Positions 23,081-35,397 of a stretch of 64,000 nt of DNA are shown piece after piece. A program made the translations under genes and the position numbers. Every line of letters begins with the position of its first letter. Position 1 is the first letter of the stretch. The stretch comes from Mucilaginibacter sabulilitoris (GTDB lineage Bacteria; Bacteroidota; Bacteroidia; Sphingobacteriales; Sphingobacteriaceae): the NCBI RefSeq assembly GCF_034262375.1, contig NZ_CP139558.1:2852001-2916000 (forward strand), written 5' to 3'. Under the pieces are notes generated by a model. The model ran no database searches. It worked only from the letters and a program-made list of their open reading frames with translations, and was not told the DNA's origin.

Positions 23081-24385
23081 ATGAACTTTAAAAAAATCAC
23101 CAATTGGTCTGCCGTGGCATTAGTGCCATTTGTTTTTGCGGCATGTAAAAAAAATAACGACAGTAATCCATCTAACGAAAGCCAGAAGGCGACCATCACT
23201 GTAGAAAATGTTTTAAACTCTAAACCACTGGTTGAATCCGGAACTTTTCAGGGAACAGGTTCTCCGGCGCTTATTTTACCGGGACAATCAACTACTGTTG
23301 AGTTTTCTGCTGCCAAAGGCGAGGCCATTACTTTCGCAACCATGTATGGCTGGTCGAACGATTTGTTTTTTGCGCCGGCTAATCCGGGGATACAGGTTTA
23401 CGATGCCAAAGGAGCACCCATTGAAGGTGACGTATCTGACCAGGTAAAACTATGGGATAACGGAACACGCATTAACCAGGCGCCGGGCGCTTCGGTAAAT
23501 CATCCCGGCGTTGCCGATAATAAGAATATTACCGAAGTGAACGGGACCGATGCCCAGGGTAATAAGTACTTATCCGCGTCAAAACTGGTGAAAGCGACTT
23601 TAAAGTATAAAGGCAACTCAGTGTTTATGTTAACGCTGCAAAATATTTCGGGCGGTACTGCGAACGAAACACCGCTTAGTCCGGGAGTTTGGGCTGTATC
23701 CTACATCGTTGGCGGAACTCTGCAAAACACAGCGCCATTATACACCAGCGGTAAGCCTACGGCGAATGGCCTTACCGGTATTGCCGAAGCGGGTGATAAC
23801 ACCCAGCTCAGCGCTTATGTAAAAACCATAACCGGTATTTTTACACCACTTTCGCCGGTATTAATTGTTGTGTACAACGGCGTGGATAACCCTATTTATA
23901 AAACCGGGGAAAACGACAGGATGCAGGGCTTAAGAGCAATTGCCCAGCAAGGGAATCCCGATACTTTAGCTGCATATTTAAAAGGAAAATCAGGAATTAA
24001 AGCAGTTTACACTGTTGCTGCAGCTACCACAAAAGTTTTACTTCCTACAATAGGAGGGCAGGCAGGTGGAAGCGTATCGCAAGAGATTTCTGTTTCGCCC
24101 GGCGACCGTTTGGCTATTGCAACCATGTACGGGTTCTCAAACGATTGGTTTTTTGCCACAGTTGGTAACGGTGTTGATGCTACTACAAAAGGCGATATCT
24201 CGTCAAGCATCCAGCTATATGATGATGGTACAGCTATTAATCAGTTTCCGGGCGCTGGTATTACTCAGTTTAACCTCGCAGGTACACCACTTAAAGAAAG
24301 CCTGCCTATTACAGCGGTGCCTAACCCCAATGCTTTCACTACTCTGCCGGCTATACCCGGTATAATCAAAGTAACTATTAAATAA
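23081..24385 (+). CDS. Lipoprotein with two spondin-type domains
   Basis: A 434-residue predicted lipoprotein (leader ending VFAACKK, Cys near residue 21). Two repeated spondin_N-like halves: the first from ATITVENVLNSKPLV with FATMYGWSNDLFFAPANPGI and VKLWDNGTRINQAPGA, the second from residue about 305 with IATMYGFSNDWFFA and IQLYDDGTAINQFPGA. The shared MYG-SND-FFA and L-D-GT-INQ-PGA signatures show internal duplication. Eukaryotic spondin domains bind surface partners; bacterial ones are not well studied. It is transcribed alone, with a strong two-way terminator behind it. Confidence 0.88.
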   Translation: MNFKKITNWSAVALVPFVFAACKKNNDSNPSNESQKATITVENVLNSKPLVESGTFQGTGSPALILPGQSTTVEFSAAKGEAITFATMYGWSNDLFFAPANPGIQVYDAKGAPIEGDVSDQVKLWDNGTRINQAPGASVNHPGVADNKNITEVNGTDAQGNKYLSASKLVKATLKYKGNSVFMLTLQNISGGTANETPLSPGVWAVSYIVGGTLQNTAPLYTSGKPTANGLTGIAEAGDNTQLSAYVKTITGIFTPLSPVLIVVYNGVDNPIYKTGENDRMQGLRAIAQQGNPDTLAAYLKGKSGIKAVYTVAAATTKVLLPTIGGQAGGSVSQEISVSPGDRLAIATMYGFSNDWFFATVGNGVDATTKGDISSSIQLYDDGTAINQFPGAGITQFNLAGTPLKESLPITAVPNPNAFTTLPAIPGIIKVTIK

Positions 24386-24396
24386 TTGATCCATTT

Positions 24397-24432
24397 AACA
24401 AAGGCATCTGTGTAAAAACAGATGCCTTTGTT
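24397..24432. terminator. Bidirectional terminator between convergent genes
   Basis: AACAAAGGCATCTGT (24397-24411), 6-nt loop, ACAGATGCCTTTGTT (24418-24432): a perfect 15-bp stem between the spondin lipoprotein and the sialate O-acetylesterase stops. The following TAATTTT is a weak U-run. Confidence 0.85.
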
Positions 24433-24451
24433 AATTTTAAAAGGTTTGATT

Positions 24452-25915
24452 TTACGGTAATTGGTAAGCCCATTTAGTGTGATCCGTTCTGAACGGAACG
24501 GCCGGAAGCCCAGCTCCGTTAACGAGGTTTGGCTCTGCAATTTCATTCCATCCTAAACGCACTTGCTTAGGCTCAGTAACCTGTGGGCTCGAAACACTTA
24601 CTTTGTCGCCTTCAATCTCTGCTTTGGCATCAACAAACTTTCCATCATTGCCTGCAATAGTGAGCCAGTTTACAGGTTGGCCATCGCTGGTTTTAAGACC
24701 TTTGGAGTGTGTGAATGTTAAGACAATTTTATCACCTTTTACTTGCATGCTTTTAAACCGTGGCCCGGTAAACTCCATGTTTTTATAGCCATATTTTTTT
24801 GATAATACCAATGCGGCCATCCGGCGGCCTACTTCCCATTTATAGGATGGGTGGATATCGTCCAGGTTATCTACCAAATCACTTACCGTTACTATTTCGG
24901 TATTGGGGATGGCAAGTGCGGCGGTTTGGGCTTCCCAAATCAATGGTAACGTTTCGGAGTTATGCGGAAGCTTGTCTTTACGGTGGGTATAATAATGAGG
25001 GGCCAGCATTACGTCATAAAAGGGGAGCTTATTATTGCCCCAGGCTTCGCGCCAGCTTTCAATAAGGGCTTGCATTTTGTCGGCATAACGAATGCTGTCT
25101 TCCGTAACCACATTTGATTCGCCCTGGTACCATAAAAAGCCTTTAAGTGCGTAAGGGGCTAATGGTTTTACCATGCTGTTATAAATTTTACCGGGTTCAA
25201 CACCATTCATCAGCTTTGGGGTTTTAGTGGCTTCGTCTTTAAAAGCCGGCATTTTGAGGTAGGCTGATACAGGCGTCCATGGTTCAATTTGAGTGCCTCC
25301 CCATGATGTAAATAGGATACCAATAGGCACCTGTAATTTATTTTGTATGTTTTTAGCAAAAAAATAGCCCAGGGCCGAAAACTGCTCCAGCGCTTCACCT
25401 TTGCATTCCTGCCAGCCTGTAGTTACCACATCAGGGCCGCTAAGATCTCTTTTAACATTAAACAAACGTATCTGTGGGTTATTAACCGAAAGTTCCATCG
25501 CGGCGCTATCCGCCCCCCTTGCCGGTGGTGTTCTGGAATAGCCTTTCTTCATCGGGTATTCCATATTTGATTGGCCGGAACATAGCCATACTTCGCCAAC
25601 CAGTATGTTATTCAACGTTATTGTTTGCCCGGCAGAAATAATAGTCATTTGTGCAGGTTCTGCAGATGCTTTTAAAGATGACAGGCTTATTTTCCAGTAC
25701 CCATTTTCATCGGCTTTTGTGCTTTTTTCCTGACCTCCAAATTGTACCGATACCGTGGCTCCTTTACCCGCCCAGCCCCAGACAGGTACTGGCTGCTGTT
25801 GTTGCAGTACCATATTGCTGGTAATAACATTGGGTAGTTTTAACTGCGCGTTGGCATAAAACGTTATGAGTAACACAAACAGCGTACTCAGGCTAATTTT
25901 AACGTGACTAAACAT
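24452..25915 (-). CDS. Sialate O-acetylesterase family (SASA) protein
   Basis: A 487-residue exported esterase with signal peptide up to about YANAQ (residue 23). Features include LPNVITSNMVLQQQQPVPVWG, typical of the family start, the SGNH nucleophile block VWLCSGQSNMEYPM, LFTSWGGTQIEPW, FLWYQGESNV (His/Asn/Glu segment) and the late DxxH-like segment LDDIHPSYKWEVG. The family removes acetyl groups from sialic acids or from xylan and other plant glycans; without sialic acid genes nearby the plant-glycan reading is as likely. No close operon partner. Confidence 0.92.
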   Translation of the reverse strand: MFSHVKISLSTLFVLLITFYANAQLKLPNVITSNMVLQQQQPVPVWGWAGKGATVSVQFGGQEKSTKADENGYWKISLSSLKASAEPAQMTIISAGQTITLNNILVGEVWLCSGQSNMEYPMKKGYSRTPPARGADSAAMELSVNNPQIRLFNVKRDLSGPDVVTTGWQECKGEALEQFSALGYFFAKNIQNKLQVPIGILFTSWGGTQIEPWTPVSAYLKMPAFKDEATKTPKLMNGVEPGKIYNSMVKPLAPYALKGFLWYQGESNVVTEDSIRYADKMQALIESWREAWGNNKLPFYDVMLAPHYYTHRKDKLPHNSETLPLIWEAQTAALAIPNTEIVTVSDLVDNLDDIHPSYKWEVGRRMAALVLSKKYGYKNMEFTGPRFKSMQVKGDKIVLTFTHSKGLKTSDGQPVNWLTIAGNDGKFVDAKAEIEGDKVSVSSPQVTEPKQVRLGWNEIAEPNLVNGAGLPAVPFRTDHTKWAYQLP

Positions 25916-26044
25916 AGGTTGTATTGGAATATGATAAACGGGTTTAAAGTATATTTAATTTTACGATTAAAAAAATGTTTGGAGCAATATGATAGCTGAT
26001 TGTATGTAAAGATTTAACTGCTATTGCATAAGTTTATGCAGAAT

Positions 26045-26076
26045 AAAAAAGCATTATCCGGTTTAAAGGATAATGC
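26045..26076 (-). terminator. Minus-strand intrinsic terminator
   Basis: Read on the minus strand, GCATTATCC-tttaaacc-GGATAATGC is followed by T6 (26050 down to 26045). It can end transcription of the small minus-strand gene at 26165-26389. Confidence 0.75.
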
Positions 26077-26105
26077 CTATATAGAGGTCAGTCAGACCAT
26101 TTACT

Positions 26106-26139
26106 AAGCATATCACCAACAATATGCTTAATTTTTTTT
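26106..26139 (+). terminator. Plus-strand intrinsic terminator with no plus-strand gene before it
   Basis: AAGCATAT (26106-26113), 8-nt loop, ATATGCTT (26122-26129), then AA and T8 (26132-26139). No plus-strand gene lies between 24385 and here, so it may end an unannotated RNA. Confidence 0.6.
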
Positions 26140-26164
26140 GGCCCGCAGGCAGGCTATTTTATGT

Positions 26165-26389
26165 TTAATAGATTCCTTTAAAGTATAACACGATATTGTT
26201 AAATAAAGTAACAAATGATTTAAGGTTAGTGAAAAGCTTTAAATCAATGTGGTGAGCATTTGGCACCATATCTACCAATTCACGGGTTTCCTGCTGAAAA
26301 ACCATTATAAAAAGTATAAGGAAGAAAATAGCTGTTTTAATAGGGAGTTCCAGAATAACTAAGGGCTTTTTTTTTCTTTTAGCAGGCAT
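26165..26389 (-). CDS. Hypothetical small single-span membrane protein
   Basis: A 74-residue protein using ATG 26389 (MPAKRKKKPLVILELP). A basic N-terminus is followed by one membrane span (TAIFFLILFIMVF) and a polar tail. An intrinsic terminator 90 nt downstream on the same strand supports transcription. Family not recognised. Confidence 0.45.
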   Translation of the reverse strand: MPAKRKKKPLVILELPIKTAIFFLILFIMVFQQETRELVDMVPNAHHIDLKLFTNLKSFVTLFNNIVLYFKGIY

Positions 26390-26559
26390 TATAATATTCG
26401 TGCTTGTTATCGCAAATGTAGACAGGTGAATTAATGTTGTCAATCCGTGAAAACACCGTATTTAAAGTTTAAACACCAATTGAAAATTAAAAGATAAATC
26501 CATCTCATTATCGGGACGGATTTTATCTATCTTCTTTGTAATCAGATTATAATGCTTTA

Positions 26560-27852
26560 TTATAATTTGATTTTTACAAAATACACACGGTTATGGTCTA
26601 CCGAATTGGTAGCTGGCAGTATTTTAGGATTGAAGCCTCCTTTACCATTATCCAGCACGCCGAAATCATCATCGTTTGAAATGGCCAGTATATTACCTGG
26701 TAACAATGCCAGTCCTTCAGCTTTATCATGCGGATAAACAGTTGGCAGGTCTTTCAAAAGATCAAGAACAAGGGTTTTGGATACAGGGGTAATGCCCGCC
26801 GTCTGCAAACCTGCATTGTCATTCAATTCTTCTACGGTTTTACCTCCGTATAGCTTACCAGTAGCACTATTAGCAGCGTCTGAGATATCTGTAGCTCCGT
26901 CGATGTTTATTTTAAATACCTTTTTAAAAGTCGCCGGATTTGTTGGCGCGCCGCCGTATAAGCCATCGCGTTCAATGGTTAAAAAGGTGGTACTGTTAAC
27001 GGCCACAATATCGCTAACACCGGTAAGTGTTACATTGTCCATTACATAAGCATATTGCTTGGTTGCGCCCGACTGGATATCGAAAGTTAGTATGCGTAAT
27101 ATAGTTGAATTACTCGCCGCGGCTTTGGTTGGGTTTAACATAGGCGATTGCATCATGCCTATCAGTGTTTTTCCATCAGGTGTAATGGTGAGGCCTTCCA
27201 TTCCGCGGTTTGGCTTGCGTTTGGCAAACACAAGTGGAATTTTACGGCCGCCTGTACCAGTACCAAATGGATTTATACGTTCAAGGGTTTTACCTGACGC
27301 ATCAAAATGCACAATATGTGGTCCGTATTCGTCGCTGATCCAAAAGGAGCCATCGGCTGCCAAAACCATACCTTCCGAATCAATACCGTCAATACTTGGG
27401 GCTATTTGTTTGCCGCTCAAGTCAAAAGCGATTTCGCCTGTTGCACCTTCTCCGGCAGGGTTTGGCAGGCCATTTAACTTTTGGCCCGACGCGTTTTTTA
27501 ACTCAATGGTTTGTTCCAGTACCAGCTTGCCGTCCTTTAACCTGAATTTACCTATTTCGGGAGTAAAATCGGCTTTGCCGAAAATGATGGCATCGGTAAC
27601 GGCGCCCGCTGCGTTAGGACCACGGTCGGTTAACAGATAAAAAACGTTGGGGTCTTTATGGTCGGCTGCGATGGCAGAGCCAAAACCACCGTTATAAACT
27701 TTTACGCCATCGGGAGTGGTCATCAACAGTTTAGGATCAGCAGCTTCTGCCATATTCGGGTACTCGGCTACAACATTTACAGGATGATCTTTTTTACAGG
27801 CGCTAAGTGCAATGGCCGTAAACGCAAAGATTGTTAATAAAGGTTTTTTCAT
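26560..27852 (-). CDS. Esterase-like / phytase-like beta-propeller lipoprotein
   Basis: A 430-residue lipoprotein (leader ending IALSACKKD, Cys at about 19) of the esterase-like activity of phytase family (PF13449). Typical parts are GGFGSAIAADHKDPNVFYLL with TDRGPNA, DSEGMVLAADGSFWISDEYG, NRGMEGLTITPDGKTLIGMM, FLTIERDGLYGG and EGLALLPGNILAISNDDDFG. These form a six-bladed propeller with acidic metal-binding loops. Relatives are linked to phosphate ester or phytate use, but activity is unproven for most. It is divergent from the SGNH hydrolase gene at 27981. Confidence 0.9.
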   Translation of the reverse strand: MKKPLLTIFAFTAIALSACKKDHPVNVVAEYPNMAEAADPKLLMTTPDGVKVYNGGFGSAIAADHKDPNVFYLLTDRGPNAAGAVTDAIIFGKADFTPEIGKFRLKDGKLVLEQTIELKNASGQKLNGLPNPAGEGATGEIAFDLSGKQIAPSIDGIDSEGMVLAADGSFWISDEYGPHIVHFDASGKTLERINPFGTGTGGRKIPLVFAKRKPNRGMEGLTITPDGKTLIGMMQSPMLNPTKAAASNSTILRILTFDIQSGATKQYAYVMDNVTLTGVSDIVAVNSTTFLTIERDGLYGGAPTNPATFKKVFKINIDGATDISDAANSATGKLYGGKTVEELNDNAGLQTAGITPVSKTLVLDLLKDLPTVYPHDKAEGLALLPGNILAISNDDDFGVLDNGKGGFNPKILPATNSVDHNRVYFVKIKL

Positions 27853-27935
27853 GGGATGTTTGGTTTTGTATAACTTTCACAAATTAAACCCCGGCTTGTA
27901 AAGGAAATGTTAACTTAAAAACAATTGATTAACGA

Positions 27936-27965
27936 TTGTTTATATAGCGCTAACGATTAATTTTG
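27936..27965 (+). promoter_or_regulatory. Promoter TTG-N19-TAATTTTG
   Basis: TTG 27936-27938, 19 nt, TAATTTTG 27958-27965: full Bacteroidota consensus. The start of transcription falls near 27971, which rules out the in-frame ATG at 27969 and fixes ATG 27981 as the start of the SGNH hydrolase. Confidence 0.75.
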
Positions 27966-27980
27966 AGGATGGACAAAAAG

Positions 27981-28712
27981 ATGAATAAACTAACCTTATT
28001 GCTATTGGCCGTACTGCTATCAGGTTTTAGCGTTTATGCCCAGGATTCCCTGAAAAATAAAGCCGCTGTACAAACTTTAAAAGAAGATTTTAAAGACGAC
28101 TGGGCAGCCTTGTCGCATTATGTAGAAGAAAACAAGCAATTAGGCGAACCAAAACCAGGTGAAAAACGGGTGGTGTTTTTAGGCAGTTCTATTTTTGAAC
28201 GCTGGAAAGTCCTGGTTCCGGAATTTTTTAATGACAGGCCTTACCTTGACAGGGGTATCAGCGGTCAGATATCGCCCCAGCTTCTTATCCGTTTCAGGCA
28301 GGATGTAATTGATCTTAAACCTAAAGCAGTGGTTATTTTAGCGGGCAGCAACGATATTGCAGGTAATACCGGGCATGTAACCAATGAGCGGATCATGGAC
28401 AATATTAAGTCGATGGTTGAACTGGCTAAACTGCACCAGATAAAAGTTATTTTATGCGCCTACCTGCCCGTATTTGATTATCCGTGGCGAAAAGGGTTGG
28501 AACCTGCCCCAAAGATCATCGCCCTGAATAAATTGATAAAAGCTTACTCCGCCGAAAATGACCTGACCCTTTTAGATTATTTTACTCCTTTGGTTGATGA
28601 ACGCAACGGCCAGAAAGCCGAACTTACCATAGATGGTGTACACCCGAACGTGGCAGGTTATAAAATTATGGCAGCTGTCACCGAGCAAGCTATCAAAAAG
28701 ACTCTTAAATAA
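27981..28712 (+). CDS. Secreted SGNH/GDSL hydrolase
   Basis: A 243-residue exported lipase/esterase of the SGNH class. ATG 27981 (MNKLTLLLLAVLLSGFSVYA, a good signal peptide) is chosen because the promoter at 27936-27965 starts RNA after the two earlier in-frame starts. The blocks are VFLGSSIFERW (Ser), RGISGQISPQ (Gly), ILAGSNDIAGN (Asn), and LTIDGVHPNVAGY (Asp/His). This platelet-activating-factor acetylhydrolase-like form is common in Bacteroidota and probably removes acetyl groups from carbohydrates; substrate unknown. Leader is only about 10 nt. Confidence 0.9.
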   Translation: MNKLTLLLLAVLLSGFSVYAQDSLKNKAAVQTLKEDFKDDWAALSHYVEENKQLGEPKPGEKRVVFLGSSIFERWKVLVPEFFNDRPYLDRGISGQISPQLLIRFRQDVIDLKPKAVVILAGSNDIAGNTGHVTNERIMDNIKSMVELAKLHQIKVILCAYLPVFDYPWRKGLEPAPKIIALNKLIKAYSAENDLTLLDYFTPLVDERNGQKAELTIDGVHPNVAGYKIMAAVTEQAIKKTLK

Positions 28713-28727
28713 ATCCAGGGAGTATGA

Positions 28728-29369
28728 TCAGGCAATCAGATTTAGCTCCATTACTTTTTTAATAAGGGCGGCGGTGTTATGTACTTCAAGCTTCTGCATG
28801 AGGTTGCGGCGGTGGGTTTCTACCGTTTGCGGGCTGATGAACAGGCGTTCGGCTATAACATTAGTGGTAATACCGTCGCTTACAAGCTCCAGGATCTCTT
28901 TTTCCCTCTTGGTAAGCCGGGGCGCATTTGTTGATGAGGTGCCCGGAGAAAAAAGTATTTTCTGAACTTCGCCATTAATGGTGCATTGCCCGTCGAGCAC
29001 CTGGAATATAGCCGATACCAGATCCTGTTTCGATGTGTTTTTTAACAAATAGCCATTGGCGCCACTTTGCATCATTTCGGTAATTACACTTTTTTCGGTA
29101 TGATTGCTCAGCGCAATGATCTTGATAGAACTGTCTATTTGCTTTATGGCCCGGCATACCTCAATGCCCGACATTTCAGGCAAACTGATATCCAGAAACA
29201 CAACATCGGGACGGGCCGATTGCAGGTATTCAAGGGCATTTTCTCCGTTAAGGAAAGTGCCGGCAACCTGTATATTATCCAGATCCTGTAAAATACTGCA
29301 AAGGCCCTCGATCACTATAGAATGATCTTCGATAATAATCACCGATAATTCCTGTTCTGTATGCTGCAT
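28728..29369 (-). CDS. NarL/FixJ-type response regulator, no kinase beside it
   Basis: A 213-residue response regulator. ATG 29369 (MQHTEQELSVIIIEDHSI) is used; the longer frame adds 20 unusual residues. The receiver domain has the acidic pair IIEDH, the phospho-acceptor Asp in VVFLDISLPEMSG and the conserved Lys in LLKNTSKQD. The C-terminal LuxR/NarL HTH is LTKREKEILELVSDGITTNV and then SPQTVETHRRNLM. No histidine kinase gene lies nearby, so its kinase partner is encoded elsewhere. It is divergent from the PD40 lipoprotein at 29553. Confidence 0.93.
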   Translation of the reverse strand: MQHTEQELSVIIIEDHSIVIEGLCSILQDLDNIQVAGTFLNGENALEYLQSARPDVVFLDISLPEMSGIEVCRAIKQIDSSIKIIALSNHTEKSVITEMMQSGANGYLLKNTSKQDLVSAIFQVLDGQCTINGEVQKILFSPGTSSTNAPRLTKREKEILELVSDGITTNVIAERLFISPQTVETHRRNLMQKLEVHNTAALIKKVMELNLIA

Positions 29370-29552
29370 CAATTCAATAATTATCCTTTTCCCTGCTAAA
29401 AAATATGAAAATAGGTATTTACTATTCAAAATAGATGTTTATACGGCCCCGAAAATAAAAAATACCGAAAAACCTGTAGATAAAATTCCGGGTTTTTGAG
29501 TATTGTTTTAAGGCTCGATGAAATCCAATTTTACTTAAAAAACATCAATCAC

Positions 29553-30515
29553 ATGAAAGCAAATAGATTTTTGGGCCTGGTTGTTTTATTTTGTGTATTC
29601 ATACTAACAGCCTGTAGTAAAAAAGACTCGCCCGGACCAGGTGGGGGTATTGGCCCTGGAGGGGCGACTAACCTTGGTGCGGGTACCATTTATTATGACT
29701 GGGCCGATGAGGGTACCCATTCTATCAATCTGCAAACCGGCGAAAGGGGCACCATCATGGCCGAAAACCTTGACCTCGATGGCTGGGATGTAAGTCCGGA
29801 TAATAAATTGTTGCTGATATCAGAAGGTGATAACAATGATTACGATGCCGAGCAATATTCCATTACCAACGTTGCCAATGGTACCCTTGTTAACAGATTT
29901 AAGTGGAACAGCGGCTATGCAAATCCTACCTCGCCGCTTTTTTCGCCCGATGGATCAATGATAGCCGTGCCGCCTACTTATGATGACGGTATTTTTCTGC
30001 TCGATTTGCAGGGGCGGGTTCTGCATAGCCTCGCAACTTTTCAGGGTAAAAAAATAAATGGCGATATAGCATGGATGCCTGATAAAACGCTGGTATTTTC
30101 AGTGGGGAATAATTTATACCGTACCAATACCGCTTACACCAGTGCAACGCTGATTAAGCAAATGAATTTTAATACCTGGGGGAGTATCACCACAAGCCTT
30201 GATGGGACAAAAATTGCGTTTAGGGGCGGTAACCACATCTGGATGATGAATGCAGACGGCAGTGGCCAGGTGCAGGTTACGGAGAGCAGCGATAATGAGG
30301 GTGTGCCCGTTTTTTCGCCCGATAGGAAATACTTGTTAATTGGCCAGGACTATCATCAGTCTATAGCTCTTTCTTATGTATGGACGTTAAAGATCATACC
30401 TGCCGACGGGCAGAAATATAATGTAGATGATGGTGCTGATAAACGAGTGATAACTGTTATTACAAAAGGACAAACCACCCCGGAACATGGCGATGGTGTT
30501 ATGCAATGGCGGTAA
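29553..30515 (+). CDS. PD40/TolB-like beta-propeller lipoprotein
   Basis: A 320-residue lipoprotein; ATG 29553 gives MKANRFLGLVVLFCVFILTA then CSKKD as lipobox. A glycine-rich linker (GPGGGIGPGG) precedes propeller blades with the PD40 look: DVSPDNKLLLISEG, PLFSPDGSMIAVPP, SLDGTKIAFRGGNHIWMMNA and PVFSPDRKYLLIGQD. It is a surface or periplasmic propeller with an unknown partner. Starts further upstream lack a signal peptide. Confidence 0.85.
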   Translation: MKANRFLGLVVLFCVFILTACSKKDSPGPGGGIGPGGATNLGAGTIYYDWADEGTHSINLQTGERGTIMAENLDLDGWDVSPDNKLLLISEGDNNDYDAEQYSITNVANGTLVNRFKWNSGYANPTSPLFSPDGSMIAVPPTYDDGIFLLDLQGRVLHSLATFQGKKINGDIAWMPDKTLVFSVGNNLYRTNTAYTSATLIKQMNFNTWGSITTSLDGTKIAFRGGNHIWMMNADGSGQVQVTESSDNEGVPVFSPDRKYLLIGQDYHQSIALSYVWTLKIIPADGQKYNVDDGADKRVITVITKGQTTPEHGDGVMQWR

Positions 30516-30632
30516 GATGTTTAAAAATAGAAAAGCGATAAAACAAGTTAGCATAGTCCTTAAAATGAATAAAATAACCCAATAATTTGAGTATAAGCCT
30601 TTCTATATTTGCGGTTTCATTGATTAAATTAA

Positions 30633-31112
30633 ATGCCAGGATCCGTCTATATACAACAAGCCGAAAGTTTAGCAAATGCAATAGAAATAGCCATAGATGC
30701 CTTTAAAAAGTTTCCGTCCGAAAACTGGAATATGGGTCATGTGTGTCGCTTAATTGACACCTATTCGTCATGGGAAAAAACTGTTCTTAATTCGGGCCCA
30801 CGGTATAAAAGCGTTGAAAGTTTAAGTTATACAAGCAACCGGGTATTTTCCTTTTTTCAGGAAAGTTCAGGCGATATTGTTAACTATTTCTGGCAGCAAA
30901 TAAAGGAGAATAACCTGCCTTTTGAACGCGAAAATAAGCTCGATAAAATATTAAAAAGGCAAAAGATAAAAGATCAGGCTGAGTATGATTTTGTTACCGG
31001 TACAATGGTGCCGTTTCAGCTCGATGGAATTATCGAGGATGAAGAGGTGATGATATTGGGCCGGTTAATGCTGGCATACGAACAAGAACAGAGCGGCTTA
31101 ACCACTGTTTAG
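30633..31112 (+). CDS. Hypothetical protein
   Basis: 159 residues with no signal peptide or membrane segment; mostly helical (IQQAESLANAIEIAIDAFKK), with a conserved-looking WNMGHVCRLIDTYSSWEK. Family not recognised. A TATATTTG box (30604-30611) lies 22 nt upstream, although the nearest TTG is only 14 nt before it. A hairpin at 31143-31173 follows. Confidence 0.7.
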   Translation: MPGSVYIQQAESLANAIEIAIDAFKKFPSENWNMGHVCRLIDTYSSWEKTVLNSGPRYKSVESLSYTSNRVFSFFQESSGDIVNYFWQQIKENNLPFERENKLDKILKRQKIKDQAEYDFVTGTMVPFQLDGIIEDEEVMILGRLMLAYEQEQSGLTTV

Positions 31113-31142
31113 GTTTTTCGATTGAATTTTTATCAAATATGT

Positions 31143-31173
31143 AATGCCTCACTATGATAAATAGTGGGGCATT
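31143..31173 (+). terminator. Hairpin after the hypothetical gene
   Basis: AATGCCTCACTA (31143-31154), 7-nt loop, TAGTGGGGCATT (31162-31173): a 12-bp stem with one G-T pair. The U-run is poor (ATTGTTTA), so termination is likely but not certain. Confidence 0.6.
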
Positions 31174-31298
31174 ATTGTTTAATTTAAATAATATCTGTTT
31201 TAAATGTTAATGATACAGTATATTAGTCGCGCTTAATTGAGTAAACCATTTATAGCCAAAACTTATCTGCCTGCCAGGTAATTTAATAACCTTCATAA

Positions 31299-34472
<3,174 letters not shown>

Positions 34473-34493
34473 GCATTAGCTTTCCTGTTTAAT

Positions 34494-34535
34494 AAAAAAG
34501 GCCTCCTTACTTCAAAATAAGGAGGCCTTTTTTTT
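34494..34535. terminator. Strong bidirectional terminator
   Basis: AAAAAAGGCCTCCTTA (34494-34509), 8-nt loop, TAAGGAGGCCTTTTTT (34518-34533) plus more T: a 16-bp stem serving the beta-galactosidase and, on the minus strand, the lipoprotein that stops at 34546. Confidence 0.95.
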
Positions 34536-34545
34536 ATTGGGTGTT

Positions 34546-35397
34546 TTAATTAGGAGCGACTGTTGTTGTTTTATTAACATAGGGCCATGTACCCGGTGTA
34601 GGAACAGATACTCCTTTATTACTGCCGCGTACATTACCATCGGCGCCAAAGTAATATAACGGCCATCCCTTGTAAACCAATTGTGTTTTTCCAAATACAG
34701 TAATGGTTTGGAATTCGGCTTTATCAAGTATGGACGGTATATTTTGAACTGATGCTACCGTGTCTATAGGCCAAACTTTATTATTGCTAAAATCGGGAGC
34801 GGTAAATTTGTTGGTTTTTGATTTATCGTGACTAAAAGAATATAGGGTTTGTCCGCGATCATCAACTATGTATTGGGTTAATTCCTGGCCGGGTTTAAGC
34901 TGACTGGTATATTTCACACCATCGTTACCGGTAAGTTGATTATTGGCCAGCATAACGGTATAATCGGGTTTGGCTACAAACCAAACACTTTCAACGCCAT
35001 CGCCGTTGGTATCACCAGCTTTTGTGTCATTTTTGAAATAATAGAGCGGCCAACCCTTATAGGTGGTTTGTTTTGCGCCGTCGGTCCGGGTAATAGTGCC
35101 AAAATCTTTAGGGTCAAGGCCATCATCTAAAGTAAGGGTTTCCTGGTAAAAAGTAGGCCATGCTACACTGCAATCGCCACTGCACCCGGAGTTTCCGCTG
35201 GCATCAATTGCAAAAAAGTAAAGTGTTTTTCCTTTTGAATCGGTCATGATATTACCAAACTTTCCATTGGCAGCCAGTTTAACAGCATTGCCCTGAGGAG
35301 GTGGGTTAGTGTTGTTATCCTTTTTTGAACATGACCAGCTGGCAAACATTACTGCAATGCCGACAATTGCGAGGGGTAGATTTTTTTTGATTTTCAT
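34546..35397 (-). CDS. COG4315-type secreted repeat lipoprotein
   Basis: A 283-residue lipoprotein (leader ending SWSCSKK, Cys near residue 23) built of repeats of the secreted repeat of unknown function family (PF03640/COG4315): GKFGNIMTDSKGKTLYFFAI, then a CSGDCSVAWPTFY loop, TTYKGWPLYYFKNDTKAGDT, GQTLYSFSHDKSKTN and LVYKGWPLYYFGADGN. Each unit is about 45 residues with a D-G/S-K-G-TLY core. Surface location is certain from the leader; the role is unknown. Confidence 0.88.
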   Translation of the reverse strand: MKIKKNLPLAIVGIAVMFASWSCSKKDNNTNPPPQGNAVKLAANGKFGNIMTDSKGKTLYFFAIDASGNSGCSGDCSVAWPTFYQETLTLDDGLDPKDFGTITRTDGAKQTTYKGWPLYYFKNDTKAGDTNGDGVESVWFVAKPDYTVMLANNQLTGNDGVKYTSQLKPGQELTQYIVDDRGQTLYSFSHDKSKTNKFTAPDFSNNKVWPIDTVASVQNIPSILDKAEFQTITVFGKTQLVYKGWPLYYFGADGNVRGSNKGVSVPTPGTWPYVNKTTTVAPN

